This document shows, piece after piece, positions 23,993 to 35,289 of a DNA stretch of 64,000 nt. The notes under the pieces are model-generated. The model was not told where the DNA came from and searched no databases. It was given only the letters and a program-made list of their open reading frames with translations. Both the position numbers and the translations under genes were made by a program. This DNA is from Ostrinia nubilalis (taxonomy: Eukaryota; Arthropoda; Insecta; Lepidoptera; Crambidae), in assembly GCF_963855985.1 (NCBI RefSeq), contig NC_087104.1:1984001-2048000 (forward strand). The letters run 5' to 3'. Position 1 is the stretch's first letter. The number at the start of each line of letters is the position of its first letter.

Positions 23993-24090
23993 CGATTCAT
24001 CATCATCTCAGCCATAGAACGTCCACTGCTGAACATAGACCTCCCCCGATGCTTTCCATGTTACTCGGTTGGTAGCGGCCTGCGTCAGGT
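23993..24090 (-). mobile_element. RTE-type LINE, short 3' end
   Basis: ATCATCATC tail, then the 'GTCCACTGCTGAACATAGAC' block and 'GGTTGGTAGCGGCCTGCGTC', in the same order as 925-1,072. Confidence 0.75.
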
Positions 24091-24486
24091 GCGTTTGCGG
24101 TCAAATAATCTGCCTTGTTATGCATTAAAAAGAGGTTGCCCTACCCTCGCCTATCACTTGCACTATTTTCTAGTTCGCACTATATCCGTGAAGCTAAGTT
24201 TTCTCTGCACTCCATATGGCATCTAATGCAACGCAGTAGACTGTATTTTTCTAAAAGTATGTCTGTCATTTTATATCTCTTGTATTAGTGAATTCGAGGA
24301 CACTAGTTCGCAGCTTGAGTTGTTTGTACAAAGACAATTTACTAATGCCTTCTTTTGTGAAAACAGTATAGACTGTTGCCAAAATAAGTGGCCTTGGACG
24401 TATGAACGGCATCTATCAAGATAGAGTATACAGTTTTTTATCAAGATAGGGTATTTTAGCAATGATCATGACGTCATAAAATCTAA

Positions 24487-24592
24487 GGCTGGGTTGCATC
24501 ATCTTACTTTAACTTTGACAAACGTCAAAAATTTGTCAAACCCCATACAAAAAACACCAGTTATGGTCAAAGTTAGGTGCTGCAACTCAGCC
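24487..24592. mobile_element. 106-bp MITE ('GGCTGAGTTGCA' family), intact copy
   Basis: The inverted ends are GGCTGGGTTGCATCATCTTA and GTTAGGTGCTGCAACTCAGCC, with inner arms TAACTTTGACAAACGTC and TGGTCAAAGTTA. Other members are at 34,971-35,284 (interrupted), 57,293-57,366 and 38,996-39,030 (partial). Confidence 0.7.
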
Positions 24593-24599
24593 TGACTTT

Positions 24600-26360
24600 G
24601 TAAGATGCTATAGACCCTATAGATACATGGATTAAAGGCGTGACTCTCACGGAACAGTGTTATACTCTGGATTTTACCTTAGAACATGACACCATGATGA
24701 GTGATTATGATGAGTCCTTTTTTATTTTTCAGTGTTTTAAAGAACTCTACCTCTAGTTAAGAGGAGCTTTGAACTCTTTAAAATTGCCTGATCTTTTCGT
24801 AGTAAAAATCCAAAATCTCTTCATAGAAGTTTGCTAATTATAATAATAACAGATAGGCATACTAAGTACCTACGAATAAGTAAATAATAATAATATCCTT
24901 TTTAATTACTCAATATTTTGTAATAAAATAAATACAATCATGTTTGTACCTATATTATTGATACGATAGCACGCAATGTGTAAGATAAAATAGCACCTAC
25001 TCGTATAACAACAGCATTTTAGTAGCGTTTAGCTTTACAGATGGATGATAGCACATCAGACTATACATTTTTGTAGCAAAATAGCCTGTATCACAACGAA
25101 ATAAGATGCCACCGTGTTTAGGTTGACTTGCTACCGTCTGTACTTAGTTTCACTTTCGAATAGAAACGTAACACGAACTGTAACGTAAAAGCAAATAACC
25201 AGTATCGAAACAACGTAAAGATGTAGTAAAATAAACTTTTCAATTTACTAGGAACCGTCCCAAATGTATGCAAATGGCATAATAAAGACGAAGTCAATGA
25301 ACTAGGGGACACGTTATTGGGGGTAGTCAATACATGCTGGTTTAAAGTTATTGTTGTGATCAAGAAAGGTACCTCTTAGATCAACTTTTATTACCATTAT
25401 TGCATTATAACAGTCATTTCTGTCACATACTTACTCGTAAATACACAAAACTATACAATACATAGGTGCTATACTAAAAACTAATTGAAAACTAATTAAA
25501 TACATGTGCGAGTTCATATTGAGAAAGAAATACTGGTTTTATGTCTTTTATGAACTTCGCATTTTTGCTGGAATGAACATGATTCATGATAATTATGTAA
25601 AATCTGTCATCTAGCATATCTTTTTCCGACAATAGATCAGTATTATAATATTAACTATGATATTAACACATCATACTTAATATTATACTCTTGCAAATAA
25701 TTTATACACCATCATCATATTATAAACTTAGGTTGAATGACATAAGTCTGTTCCTGAAATATTGAAGACACTACAAGTCTGTTCCTAAAACTGGACCGGG
25801 TCAATGCTTCGGCTACAAGATTAAGGACATGGACTAAGCTTACCATAGATTAGCAGTAAATTACAGCTGTTCTCAGCTTTGTATATTTTGTTCATTTATT
25901 TAGCAAGGAATCAAGGTCGCCTGCTCCAAACGACGCTACAGATCATTCGTTAAAAACAGTTGAATTACTTAGGAGTGTCGATTCATCCATTCGGTTTCGG
26001 TTGGTTATTTTCCAATACGACTATTTTAAGCTCTACCAGTTACAATGCTTTTATGATTATGAAAAAATTAATAAAAATAATAATATACTAAATAACCCAG
26101 GATCATTGTAACTTACTCCAAAGCCGTATTTATTACTTTTTTCGCAGTTAGGCCACGATTTTCCCCTAGCCGTCGGCTTTGTATAGCTTTTACCCCGCGT
26201 ACGGGGAAAATATTTTTCGCGTATAATTACGGGGCTAATTGCAGAAGAGCCAGCGTACCGGAAACTGGTGATAAGCGTTAAACGACCGAGACATTGTGGG
26301 TTAGGGCGGAGGCATACAGCGAGCTCGGTTTAGGCTGCGATAAAGTAGTACTGTAAAGAG
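24600..26360. other. No recognisable feature
   Basis: AT-rich sequence with scattered poly-A/T and no long or motif-bearing frame. 'TTTATTTTTCAG' at about 24,722 is acceptor-like but is not followed by an exon-like frame with a donor. Confidence 0.35.
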
Positions 26361-26365
26361 AGTGA

Positions 26366-26581
26366 GGCCCTGAACAGACGGTGAAACGCAACTGCAACGA
26401 AACTGCAACTGCTAGTTACTTTTGAATTGCATGTAAGTTTCTGCCATAGCGTCCATTGAGAGACCACACATGACGCGACCAGTTTGTAACTTTCAGTTTC
26501 AGTTTCATTAATGAATGAAACTGAAACTGAAAGTTTGAATGCATCAGAATCATCAGAAAGTTTCACCGTCTGTTCTGGGCC
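26366..26581. mobile_element. 216-bp MITE with internal palindrome
   Basis: Ends GGCCCTGAACAGACGGTGAA and its near-complement TTTCACCGTCTGTTCTGGGC. A second, nearly perfect palindrome of 20-bp arms (ACTTTCAGTTTCAGTTTCAT) lies at about 26,489-26,536. No clear target duplication, and no coding. Confidence 0.65.
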
Positions 26582-27662
26582 TGAGAGGTCGCTAGTTCGA
26601 TGCCTCCTCAAATAATCATAAGATTATAAATTTTCTGAAAGGTGACTTTAAAGATGAAAGCAAGCAGCGATACTTTACAGCTGTATCGAAGCGTTTGAAG
26701 TGTTGACTAGTGCTGAGTAAATTTTAATGCAGTACAAGAAACTTTCACTGTTGGCCGCTTCTTTTCCGACTTTTTTTACCGTCGGGAAATGCTTTGCGCA
26801 TACTCATTTTCCGACCTACTCTAATATGAGCTAGTGTAAACTACTATAGTTTGAAATCTGTTTATTAAATAATCGTCTACCTCATAATTTATTAATAATA
26901 GCCCCTAATTAAACTTATTGAAAACATTCTTAACCCTCCGTGTACGAGGTGACTAAAAGTTACGTCCCGTACCAGGTGGGGTATGACACACCCCAATATA
27001 CAAAGTGATAAAATTTTCATTCAACATTTTTTTAGGTGGAATTTGGTTAAAGACACTTTATTTCTCATAAGAATACAATTGATTCACTTACTGAGAAACT
27101 AACATTTTAATACATTTTTTATAAGCGACACGAGCTTCGCTAAAAACAAAGAAATAATATCACTAAACTAATATTTCATAAAAGACGGTAGTCTTAAAAA
27201 ACCCAACCAAACAGTCACAGCGCGGACCATTCCCTGCGAGTGTAGAAACTTGAACACGAATGCACGAAGCATTGAAAATGGATGCGGCATTGTTGGCATT
27301 GTCACGGCAGAGAGAGACATGATTAAATTATTACATTTTTTTTTAAATATTTTATCAGTTTCTAAAATTTTTTTCTTGTTTTTTTTTGTTGATTAAATTA
27401 TTAATTAATTTTTAATGAATGGTGAATTTAGTTTTAGTGCATGCAATATGGTAGTCTTTTTTTTTTCCTCATATTTTATTATAATTATAGTTATGTGTGT
27501 GATATATTTATTTAATAGTATTTTAGTAGGCATTATATTTAAGTATGTTTATACATAGTTATATATATAAATATTTATGCACGACAAGGCACGCACCCGG
27601 TGTTAAGTAAGATGCAGTCCAGAGTGGTATAATATGTTTTATTTGTACTTATTAATTTATGT

Positions 27663-28556
27663 TTAAATATTTATCTGGCCTGTTACATAGGATTTTAGCT
27701 GTCGTTTGAAGCTGGCCATACATTCGGACGATTTAATATTATTTGGTAATTTATTGTATAATTGTACACCTTCATATTCGATATTCCTTTTGCCGTAATT
27801 AGTTTTGGGGTGCCTTGGAACTAAGTTATTTGCATTGCGTAGATGAATCCTTTGTACTGTGTTGTATTTTGTGAAGTTAATATTAGTATTTATATCATTT
27901 TTTAATATTTTATATAAGACAAACATACGTTTATAATACATGCATACTTATGCATGTATTATAAACGTATGTTTGTCTTATATTCATTATGCCTGTTTCT
28001 TTATAGATTTTTTTGGTAGATGTGCGATAGGGATAGTTAAACAAAATTTTAATTACTTTATTTTGTGCCGTTTGTATTATTTTTAGATTATTATTAGATG
28101 CAGTGCCCCAGATCTCAATTAAATAGCCTAAATGTGGTTTGATTAACGAGTTGTAGATAAGATAACGTACTTTTTTTGGGAAACATCTAGTGATACAATG
28201 AAGTGATCCAGTTAATGATATTAATTTTGAGTGGATTTTTTCAATATGAGGTTTCCAGTTGAGTTGATTATCCAAGATTATTCCAAGATACTTTTCTTTG
28301 TAATTTCGTTGAATTAACTGATCGTTGATTGTAAGTTGTATATTATCTATAATTTTTTTGTTTTTTGCATGAAAAATGACGTAATTTGTTTTATTTGTAT
28401 TAAGTGTTAATAGATTTTGCTTAAACCACTCCCCCAACATATTCAAATCCATTTGAACTTGTGGTAGAATAGATTCAACCGAGCGACCAAAGTAAAATAC
28501 ACTCGTATCATCAGCATATAATGTGATGTCACCTTTTAGCTCGATCTGGTGGATTT
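27663..28556 (-). pseudogene. Non-LTR retrotransposon reverse transcriptase, truncated
   Basis: The minus strand encodes the C-terminal half of a Jockey/CR1-type reverse transcriptase. The catalytic YADD motif is at 28,507-28,518. It is followed by the thumb region: WFKQNLLTLNTNKTNYVIFH, KYLGIILDNQLNWKPHI, LIYNSLIKPHLGYLIEIWG. After a frame break come RHPKTNYGKRN and a basic end (FKRQLKSYV) that stops at 27,663. The fingers and the endonuclease are missing (5' truncation near 28,556). The frame is broken at about 27,930-27,960 by a perfect 35-bp inverted repeat. It sits inside the piggyBac-like element, so it is the younger insertion. The clade is tentative and it is not functional. Confidence 0.85.
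27912..27983. repeat. Perfect 35-bp palindrome inside the LINE
   Basis: Arms 27,912-27,946 and 27,949-27,983 are exact reverse complements around a 2-nt loop (CT). The arm duplicates LINE coding sequence in inverted orientation and shifts the reading frame. It would form a very stable hairpin. Confidence 0.9.
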
Positions 28557-29506
28557 AATATTTAATATTGATTATTTACGTATGCTTATTAGGTTTAAGA
28601 AATGCTCTGAGCTGAAAATATGTATTATAATATTTGTATCATAAAAAAACAAAAAGACACAATTTCCGTTGTTCTTGTAATTTAGGAATCAGTTTCCTAA
28701 GTATAATTTTTAATTAGTGCCTTTAATTATGACAACCGTTTTTATTTAACAAAGTACAAGTATTTACTTATAATTTAAAAGTAAATTAAAAACTGGAAGG
28801 GTATAAATTTGTTTTGATCATCGGTTTTCAATTTACCACAATTTTTATGAAAGAAAATAAGTATGCTCAATGCATAAAATGGGAGCGTAACAATTTTATT
28901 TATTTATAAAATATGTTATTCCATTTCAGTAGCCCATAAATTGTATCACCAAGTATAAATTGTAGCCCATAAGTGTATGTTCACATACATCTTCGGATCT
29001 CAGTACTAAACTTCCAGATTCGCACTAAAAGTCATCTCATTTGACTAAAAGTGCTTGAAAATTTCAAATACCGTAAAAATCACGAAAAATAATATTTGTA
29101 TTGAATTTTATTCAATTGACAAAGCTAAAAATATATAAATTATACCAAAACTGTTAGATTTTTTTTTTACTTTTTAACAACGTCCCGTACCAGGTGGGGT
29201 GTGTGACACCCACACGCACTTTAAAGGCATGTAACTCAGTTGGTAGTCACCGCTGGACTGATTTTGCAACGCTGATCGAAGCAGCAGTGTCATAATTCCA
29301 GCTACTGAGAATTTCAAATTCATCACTTGCAAATTTTTAAAATTGTGGCTATTTTTAAAGGACTGGGGTGTGTCACACCCCACCTCGTACAGCGAGGGTT
29401 AAAGCTTTGCTGGAATATTTGTGACCTAACATAGATCTCTCTTTTAGTTAAAAGTGTTTGAAAAACGCATTCGTAATTGCATTTTGGGATACCTTTGCTA
29501 CTTAAT

Positions 29507-29572
29507 TTGAATCTTTTATTTTGTCCTCAGGTAAGTACAGAACTCCGCACGAGGCGAACTACTCAGGTGAGT
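29507..29572 (+). promoter_or_regulatory. Recursive splice site with 36-nt candidate microexon
   Basis: A strong acceptor (CTTTTATTTTGTCCTCAG, AG at 29,529-29,530) abuts a perfect donor (GTAAGT at 29,531). This is the zero-length-exon arrangement of recursive (ratchet) splicing known from large insect introns. Then, 36 nt later, comes a second perfect donor (CAG then GTGAGT, GT at 29,567). The 36 nt (29,531-29,566) are GC-richer than the surroundings, a multiple of three, and open in two frames. A branch-point-like CTTAAT lies about 30 nt upstream. I infer a plus-strand host intron here. The gene is unknown. Confidence 0.5.
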
Positions 29573-30086
29573 CTAATGTAATAAATTATTACTGTAGGCA
29601 TTAATTACAGCCAGATTTAATTATCGCTTGTAACAGCTTATAAACAACAATCATGTTTGTTAATTATAATTCGGTACAACTACTGTTGCGTAATATTACG
29701 TACAAGCTTAGGATTAACAGTTGTGTATAATTTAGAAATTTATACGTACGTTATATTTTATGTTTATAGAAAAGAGAGAATGCCTTAAAGCATTAAGCTC
29801 GTCTTTGAACCTTTATGTCCGAAAAAGTGTGAAGTAAATAAATAGATAATTTTGATGTTAGCTAGGAAAGCTACAGAAATAAAAGTATGTCAAAGCAAAT
29901 AATTTTGATGTTAAAATACGAAAACAAAAAAACTCTTTAAAACTCTAAAAGCTCTTGGCTTCACTTGTTACTGCCTGAGTTTCGGTCACCAGTAGATATA
30001 GAACGGGTATTTTTTATGTCTTGCTATTTGCTAAGTACTATTTCTGTGATTTCTATGAAGAATTTCAAGACTCTGAAATACTAGGC
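29573..30086. other. No recognisable feature
   Basis: AT-rich, intron-like sequence downstream of the candidate microexon. No repeat family or coding frame recognised. Confidence 0.35.
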
Positions 30087-30159
30087 CCTAATCAAGTCGT
30101 CTACACAACACTTCCATAAGTAAGGATTATGGAAGTGTTGTGTAGACGACTTGATTAGG
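30087..30159. repeat. Perfect 33-bp palindrome
   Basis: Arms CCTAATCAAGTCGTCTACAC... (30,087-30,119) and the exact complement (30,127-30,159) around a 7-nt loop. No other copy in the window. Either a very short MITE or a local inverted duplication. Confidence 0.9.
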
Positions 30160-31795
30160 ACTTGATTATTAAAAATGCTCACGGAGAGCCTACTTACAGG
30201 AAATAAATGAGTTTTAAAAGGGTGAGTTTCTTAGGATCCCATACCCTCTTATTACAAAAAGTTAGTCTCAGGTTGAACCCTGGTTTCAATTGACATTTAG
30301 TATGGAAATGTCATTTTAAACCAGAGTTCATAAAATATAGTGTTTAAACCTAGACATGCTGTCGTCTGTACATTTATTACACACTAAAACATGAATCAAA
30401 AATCAGAACCACCATGAAACCCATGGAATCTCCATACTTATTCCGTGCCATCCCCAAACCGTTCGGCTAGCGTCATTACACAGTCGTTTCTAAAATTTTG
30501 GTACACGGAAGCATCAAACACGCGAGATGATTTATAAGGGTCAACACGACCCAGTGTTCGCCATTTTTTGGGACAAGAAAAAATATGTTTAGCATTTATT
30601 CGTGGTTCATCTTTTTAGGAGAATGAGTTCGTGGGTCGCACATTTTGTTTGTTTTGGGACGAATGCCTTTTTAAGGGCAAAAACTTGAGCGTACGTTTTG
30701 GGAATATTAAATTTAGGTGTTTGTAGAGGAGATTATGTGCACTTACCTTAAATTATATTGGTTTTAAAGTAGGTAATAAATAATATAAACTATCCCATTA
30801 TAAAATAAATGAAGATATGTTAAAATCTACATAAATGGTCCACCTATTACTTACTTACTTTTCCTTAAATGAGCTCTCTTTTGAAAAAGTCGTTTTCAAG
30901 TGTTTTTATTGAGCTCCCGGAAAATTCAGAAGTACCGAAGTGCTTTGCATTGTCGCAAGTACATCAGACTATATTGTCGTTGTAAAGGCGCATCTATAAT
31001 CACTATAATATTATTAGGATACTACAGAGATAAGCTTAATAAGTTAATTATTGTTGACGGGATTGCTACCATGTACCTGAATTTCTAGTTTCCGATATTT
31101 CGGGACAATTGCAAGCGCCATTGATCGCGGAGTAATGGAGGAAACTGGCGGGTGAGATGTTATGGGCAGATGTTTAAAACAATATTAACATAGCTTTTAA
31201 TAAGTATTGTACATTATATGTATATTATTATATGTACCAACGTTCTTGGTAACATTTCACTTTGCGTGTTGCTTTCAGTAAATACTTACTACTTCTTTTA
31301 ATGCCGATAATAATCAAGAACTTGAAAATTTTAATTTAAAAACATCGCGTGAAGTCGTTCCAAGATATTTTCCCCATAAAAATTATACTCGTGCAATAAA
31401 AGAGTTGGGTCTCTACGAGATTATTCATACATTTATATTAACACATTTGAAGCCGTAAAAGTTATATAGGCCGTAAAGAATTAGCATCGCTTCTCGTATA
31501 ATAAATTGTGTGAATTGTCTTAAGAGTCCCACGTTAACATTAAAAGCTAGAAAAAAATATTTTTAAAACATTTTCTGCGTATAATTTTACGCCAAAGAGC
31601 TTTTCTACTACGCTGAAAACATGCAAAATACATATGACTACATAATAATTACGCCTATGAATCTAAGTGTATGTTAATACTTATAACTTATTTTGGTTTG
31701 AGTAAAAAACGTTTTGCTTAGTTTAGTGCTCCCTTGGTAAGTTTTTTTATTTTATTTTATTTTAACAACAATAAACAGTTTACATTATGGTCATT
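30160..31795. other. No recognisable feature
   Basis: AT-rich stretch. A 62-codon frame at 30,900-31,088 (+) and smaller ones show no motif. No splice-flanked exon or known repeat was recognised. Confidence 0.35.
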
Positions 31796-31803
31796 TAGCT
31801 ATA

Positions 31804-32067
31804 CAGGGCGTTAGGTATATGGGTATATGAGCCGACACTAGCCCATGTTAACATGGTTATTTAAATGGTATGGTGAAGTCAGAAAATTGATATCTTCATT
31901 TTAATTATTTTATTTTTCATACAAATCGGATTTTATAAAATTTATTTTGTATGAAAATTAAAAAAATTAAAATGATGATATCAAATTTCTGACTTTACCA
32001 TACCATTTATATGCCCACGTTAACATGGGCTAGTGTCGGCTCATATACCCATTTACCTAACACCCTG
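31804..32067. mobile_element. 264-bp palindromic MITE, TA-flanked
   Basis: Inverted ends CAGGGCGTTAGGTATATGGG and CCCATTTACCTAACACCCTG, with TA on both sides (31,802-31,803, 32,068-32,069). The arms extend about 125 bp with good complementarity (including GAGCCGACACTAGCCCATGT). Tc1/mariner-type by target site. No coding. Confidence 0.85.
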
Positions 32068-32311
32068 TATAATAATTACTATCCTAAGACAAAACCATGC
32101 TTTTAATGTAATAACGTTTGCTTTTCAGGCGTACGTTTATAAATTGTTTAGAGTTCAACATATTTTAGAAAAAAAACTCGTACACAGATTCAGTCGTACT
32201 TTTCAGGACTCATGTTTTTCATGTACTTATTAAATCATGAATATCTAGTGGTCCATAGATAAGCTAAGCTTAGATCGAGCCTAGGTTTTATCTGGTTCTG
32301 GTACACTTGCG

Positions 32312-32417
32312 CGAAAGACACTAGCGCGAAAGACATTAACGCGAAGACACTAGCGCGAAAAGACACTAGCGCGAATGGACGTTAGCGCGAAAAGACATGA
32401 GCGCGAAAAACACTAGC
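32312..32417. repeat. Tandem repeat, 15-18-bp unit with GCGCGAAA
   Basis: Seven imperfect units of the form ACTAGCGCGAAAAGAC. Each unit carries GCGCGAA, unusual in this AT-rich region. No coding function seen. Confidence 0.8.
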
Positions 32418-32709
32418 AAGTAATACGGTTTTATCTAGTAAGATTGTTTAAAACCGCATGGATCTAACGTAGGACTCTTAACAAGCGCTTACTTACATGA
32501 GCGCGGTCTTAATTGGCTCTATAAAAAATATAATGAGGTATAAATTAAAAATGGAGTGGTTAATTGTATCGTGTTTTATATTAACGCGTAACTGGAGCAC
32601 GTGTTGAAACTATTGAGTTTCACGTGCGTTTCAAGTTTCATTGACTGTTTACAATGATTACATTATTATACTAAAAATTTAGTAAATTAGGTATCATGTA
32701 TTTTCTTTA

Positions 32710-33928
32710 GGGGAGACCTAGGAGAGTTGTGACAGAGGTGAGTTGTGACAAGGACGATTTTTCCTTACTTAATATAGTTAGGAAGCTGGTAAAAACGCTT
32801 GTTTGTCGCTTTTAAGACGCTCTTTTTAACTAAGTACCTGCGGGCGGCGCAAGAGACACGGTTACGTAAATATGACGTCTGTGTACAAAAAAATGCGAAA
32901 AGTAAGTTTTTCGTCAAAATTTTATTTCAATTTATATCATGTTATAGTATAATTATGTGCACTGTTGTGTTATTTTTTCTCAAATTGCATGGTTATTCAG
33001 GTGTCCAAATGTAACACTGATATTTTGTGTGCGCATCGTGTTTAGAAAATAAAAAATATTATTCGAACCAAGTCGTCATTTTAAACACCACCACAACTCT
33101 CCTAGCTTACTTAATTTTTCTGATGGGCCAGTTTCACGATGTTTTTTGTGTGTTAGTAGGTTCATAATTTGTATAATTGCCTGCTACTACTTTTTTGATT
33201 CTGAATGCCTAATAATTATACATGAATGCCATATTATTATAGAGGAACTGCTTGCTGGAGTCGAAATATAGGACCTGGTTTATGAAGTGATTAGGTTAAA
33301 AAGGGTTAAAGTTTAAGATATTGCTGCGACCTCTTACAATCTAAACTTGTCAAGGGTATATTAAGAAGAAAGAGGCTTATCAAGTAAACCCAGAAGGCGA
33401 AACTCCGTCTATGGATTATACCACCGCGACTATTTTATTTTTACAGAAGCGGAAGAAAATAAAATATATTAAGTGACTATATTAGCTAAAAATATAAAAA
33501 AAAAACCAGTGTCGTGGGAGAAAAATCAAAGCTGGAGAAATGTGGCTCAATCTGTATAACGACATCCTATAACTATTTGTTTTAATTGTTACTAAAGGAT
33601 GATTGAAGTACTTTTTTTGCTAAAAAATCATATTTGATTGAGTATTATGGTATTTTTTATATCTAATAGATGAAATACAATGCTGTCACAACTCACCTCG
33701 GTACCTGTCACAACTTACCTCGGTGCTAGGAGAGTTGTGACAGAGGGAGTGGTCTAAGATTTTGGTGATTTTCTTAGAAACCCTAATACATTAGTTAACT
33801 TTGGTGATTGTTTTGAAAACAGAAAGAACGGCGCTACATTAATTTGTATGATTCATAGCTGTGGAATGTTTTTTGAGCGAGATATGGCCCCTAAAGTAAA
33901 AATTGTCACAACTCTCCTAGGTCTCCCC
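32710..33928. mobile_element. TA-flanked element with iterated GAGTTGTGACA motif
   Basis: TIRs GGGGAGACCTAGGAGAGTTG and CAACTCTCCTAGGTCTCCCC are perfect, and TA flanks both sides (32,708-32,709, 33,929-33,930). The motif GAG(A/T)GTTGTGACA is repeated in both orientations next to the ends (32,720-32,750; 33,685-33,745) and at 33,089-33,107. Length is 1,219 bp. Frames inside are short (71 codons at 32,799) and unrecognised, so it looks like a decayed or non-autonomous pogo/Tc1-mariner-type element. Confidence 0.7.
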
Positions 33929-34212
33929 TACTGAACTAGAACTGTTGAATACTTATTTTCAACTGATGAATAATCTTATATTATTATGCCACCGGTCAGC
34001 CTAACCTTGACGTTTACTAGAAATGGTACCAGCTACAAACATCACATCATATTACAATAAAGATATGCAGCTATCCTCTGAAATGTATAGTGTGACCTAG
34101 ATAAGTTGTTGACAGTAAAAGCTTTGCTTAATTTGGGTCTACGTAGTGAGTCATTTTGTGAATGATTAAATCGGTAAAGTACGTAGGTATCATTGATCAG
34201 TTTATTCATTAT

Positions 34213-34581
34213 TACTAGCTTTTGCCCGCGGCTTCACCTGCGTGAAATTTACTTTGTCACAGATCGTCATAAATTATAGCCTATATGTTAATCTGGGTTA
34301 TAAACATTAATACTGTAAAGTTTCATCAAAATCCGTTCAGTAGTTTTTGCGTGAAAGAGTAACAAACATCCAGACATCCACACAAACTTTCGCATTTATA
34401 ATATAGTAGGATAGGATTAGTAGGACTAGCTCTGACCCACGGTAAAACGTAGCCTATGTGTTAATACAGGGTCAGCTAACTCCATACCAAATATTAAAAT
34501 CGCTCCAGCTGCAGCCGTTTAGACGTGAAGAAGTAACAAACATACACACTCACAAACTTTCGCCTTTAATAATATTAGTGT
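34213..34581 (+). repeat. Two head-to-tail SINE-like retroposons
   Basis: The first unit (34,213-34,412) has the CTAGCTTTTGCCCGCGGCTT head, the core 'CAAAATCCGTTCAGTAGTTT', and the end 'CGCATTTATAATATAGTAGG'. The second (34,413-34,581) lacks a GC-rich head, has 'CCAAATATTAAAATCGCTCC', and ends 'CGCCTTTAATAATATTAGTG'. Confidence 0.65.
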
Positions 34582-34970
34582 GATCATCATAGATGCACAC
34601 TGTACTTAGAATACGCTAACATAATGTAATTAAATTATTACATAACGTGTTCACAACAAATTACCATACAAGGCATCGGCATCGGCCCAGTTAAGATAAT
34701 TTTGTACTGATTACTATCCTGTAACGCTCTCTATCCAAATCCAAAGTTATCCTTTGAACCTTGTTAACCCTCTCTCAGAACTAGTTCACAACAAACTAGT
34801 GATGGGACATGGTATCATTTTTGATCGAGCGATTCGAATATTACGAAAACGAGAAGAGGAAATATCGACTTCGCTCGTCTAATTCCTCGCTAGAAGTAAA
34901 CTACATAAAGAAAAAGTGGAAGAATGTCATTAAACATGTTAAATTGTGAACAAAAAATTTAAAACTTAAA

Positions 34971-35284
34971 GGCTGAGTTGCACCATCTTATTTTAACTTT
35001 GACAAACGTCAAAAGTCTGTCAAACTCCATACAAAATACACCAGTGTGCTTACCATGAGTTTACGTTAGGCGCGTCTGCGTAAAAAAATGACATTAAATG
35101 TATGACATATTGTGCAGCGCCCCTAGCGGCTACTTTCATCTAATTCCTCAACAACAACAAAATCTTCATAGATTTTTGACGTACTCACTAGCGAGCTCAC
35201 CTAACGTAGACTGGTAAGTACACAGCTGTCGTAATAAGTAGTTACCTACTGTTAAAACTGCGAATTTAGGTGGTGCAACTCAGC
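34971..35284. mobile_element. 'GGCTGAGTTGCA' MITE split by another MITE
   Basis: The left half (34,971-35,041) starts GGCTGAGTTGCACCATCTTA and the right half (35,226-35,284) ends GGTGGTGCAACTCAGCC. They match the intact copy at 24,487-24,592. The 184-bp inner element lies between them, so this copy is the older one. The right half is diverged. Confidence 0.7.
35042..35225. mobile_element. 'CAGTGTGCYTACCATGAG' MITE, nested copy
   Basis: Inverted ends CAGTGTGCTTACCATGAG and a diverged complement (GACTGGTAAGTACACAG), with inner arms GTTTACGTTAGG and CCTAACGTAGAC. A cleaner copy, in the opposite orientation, lies at 43,095-43,280. Confidence 0.7.
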
Positions 35285-35289
35285 CATAG

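Larger units (their letters stand above)
26934..29398. mobile_element. piggyBac-like element, 2.47 kb, LINE-interrupted
   Basis: TTAA flanks both sides (26,930-26,933 and 29,399-29,402). TIRs are CCCTCCGTGTACGAGGTG and CACCTCGTACAGCGAGGG, matching at 16 of 18 positions and starting CCC as in piggyBac. A subterminal motif (GTCCCGTACCAGGTGGGGTR) appears at 26,966 and 29,181, and a 'TGTGACACACCCC'-type block at each end. No transposase frame is left. About 1.2 kb of the interior is a truncated LINE. Confidence 0.75.

Noticed and set aside
32312..32417. CRISPR-like array
   Set aside because: The repeats are adjacent and degenerate with no unique spacers; this is a eukaryotic tandem repeat.
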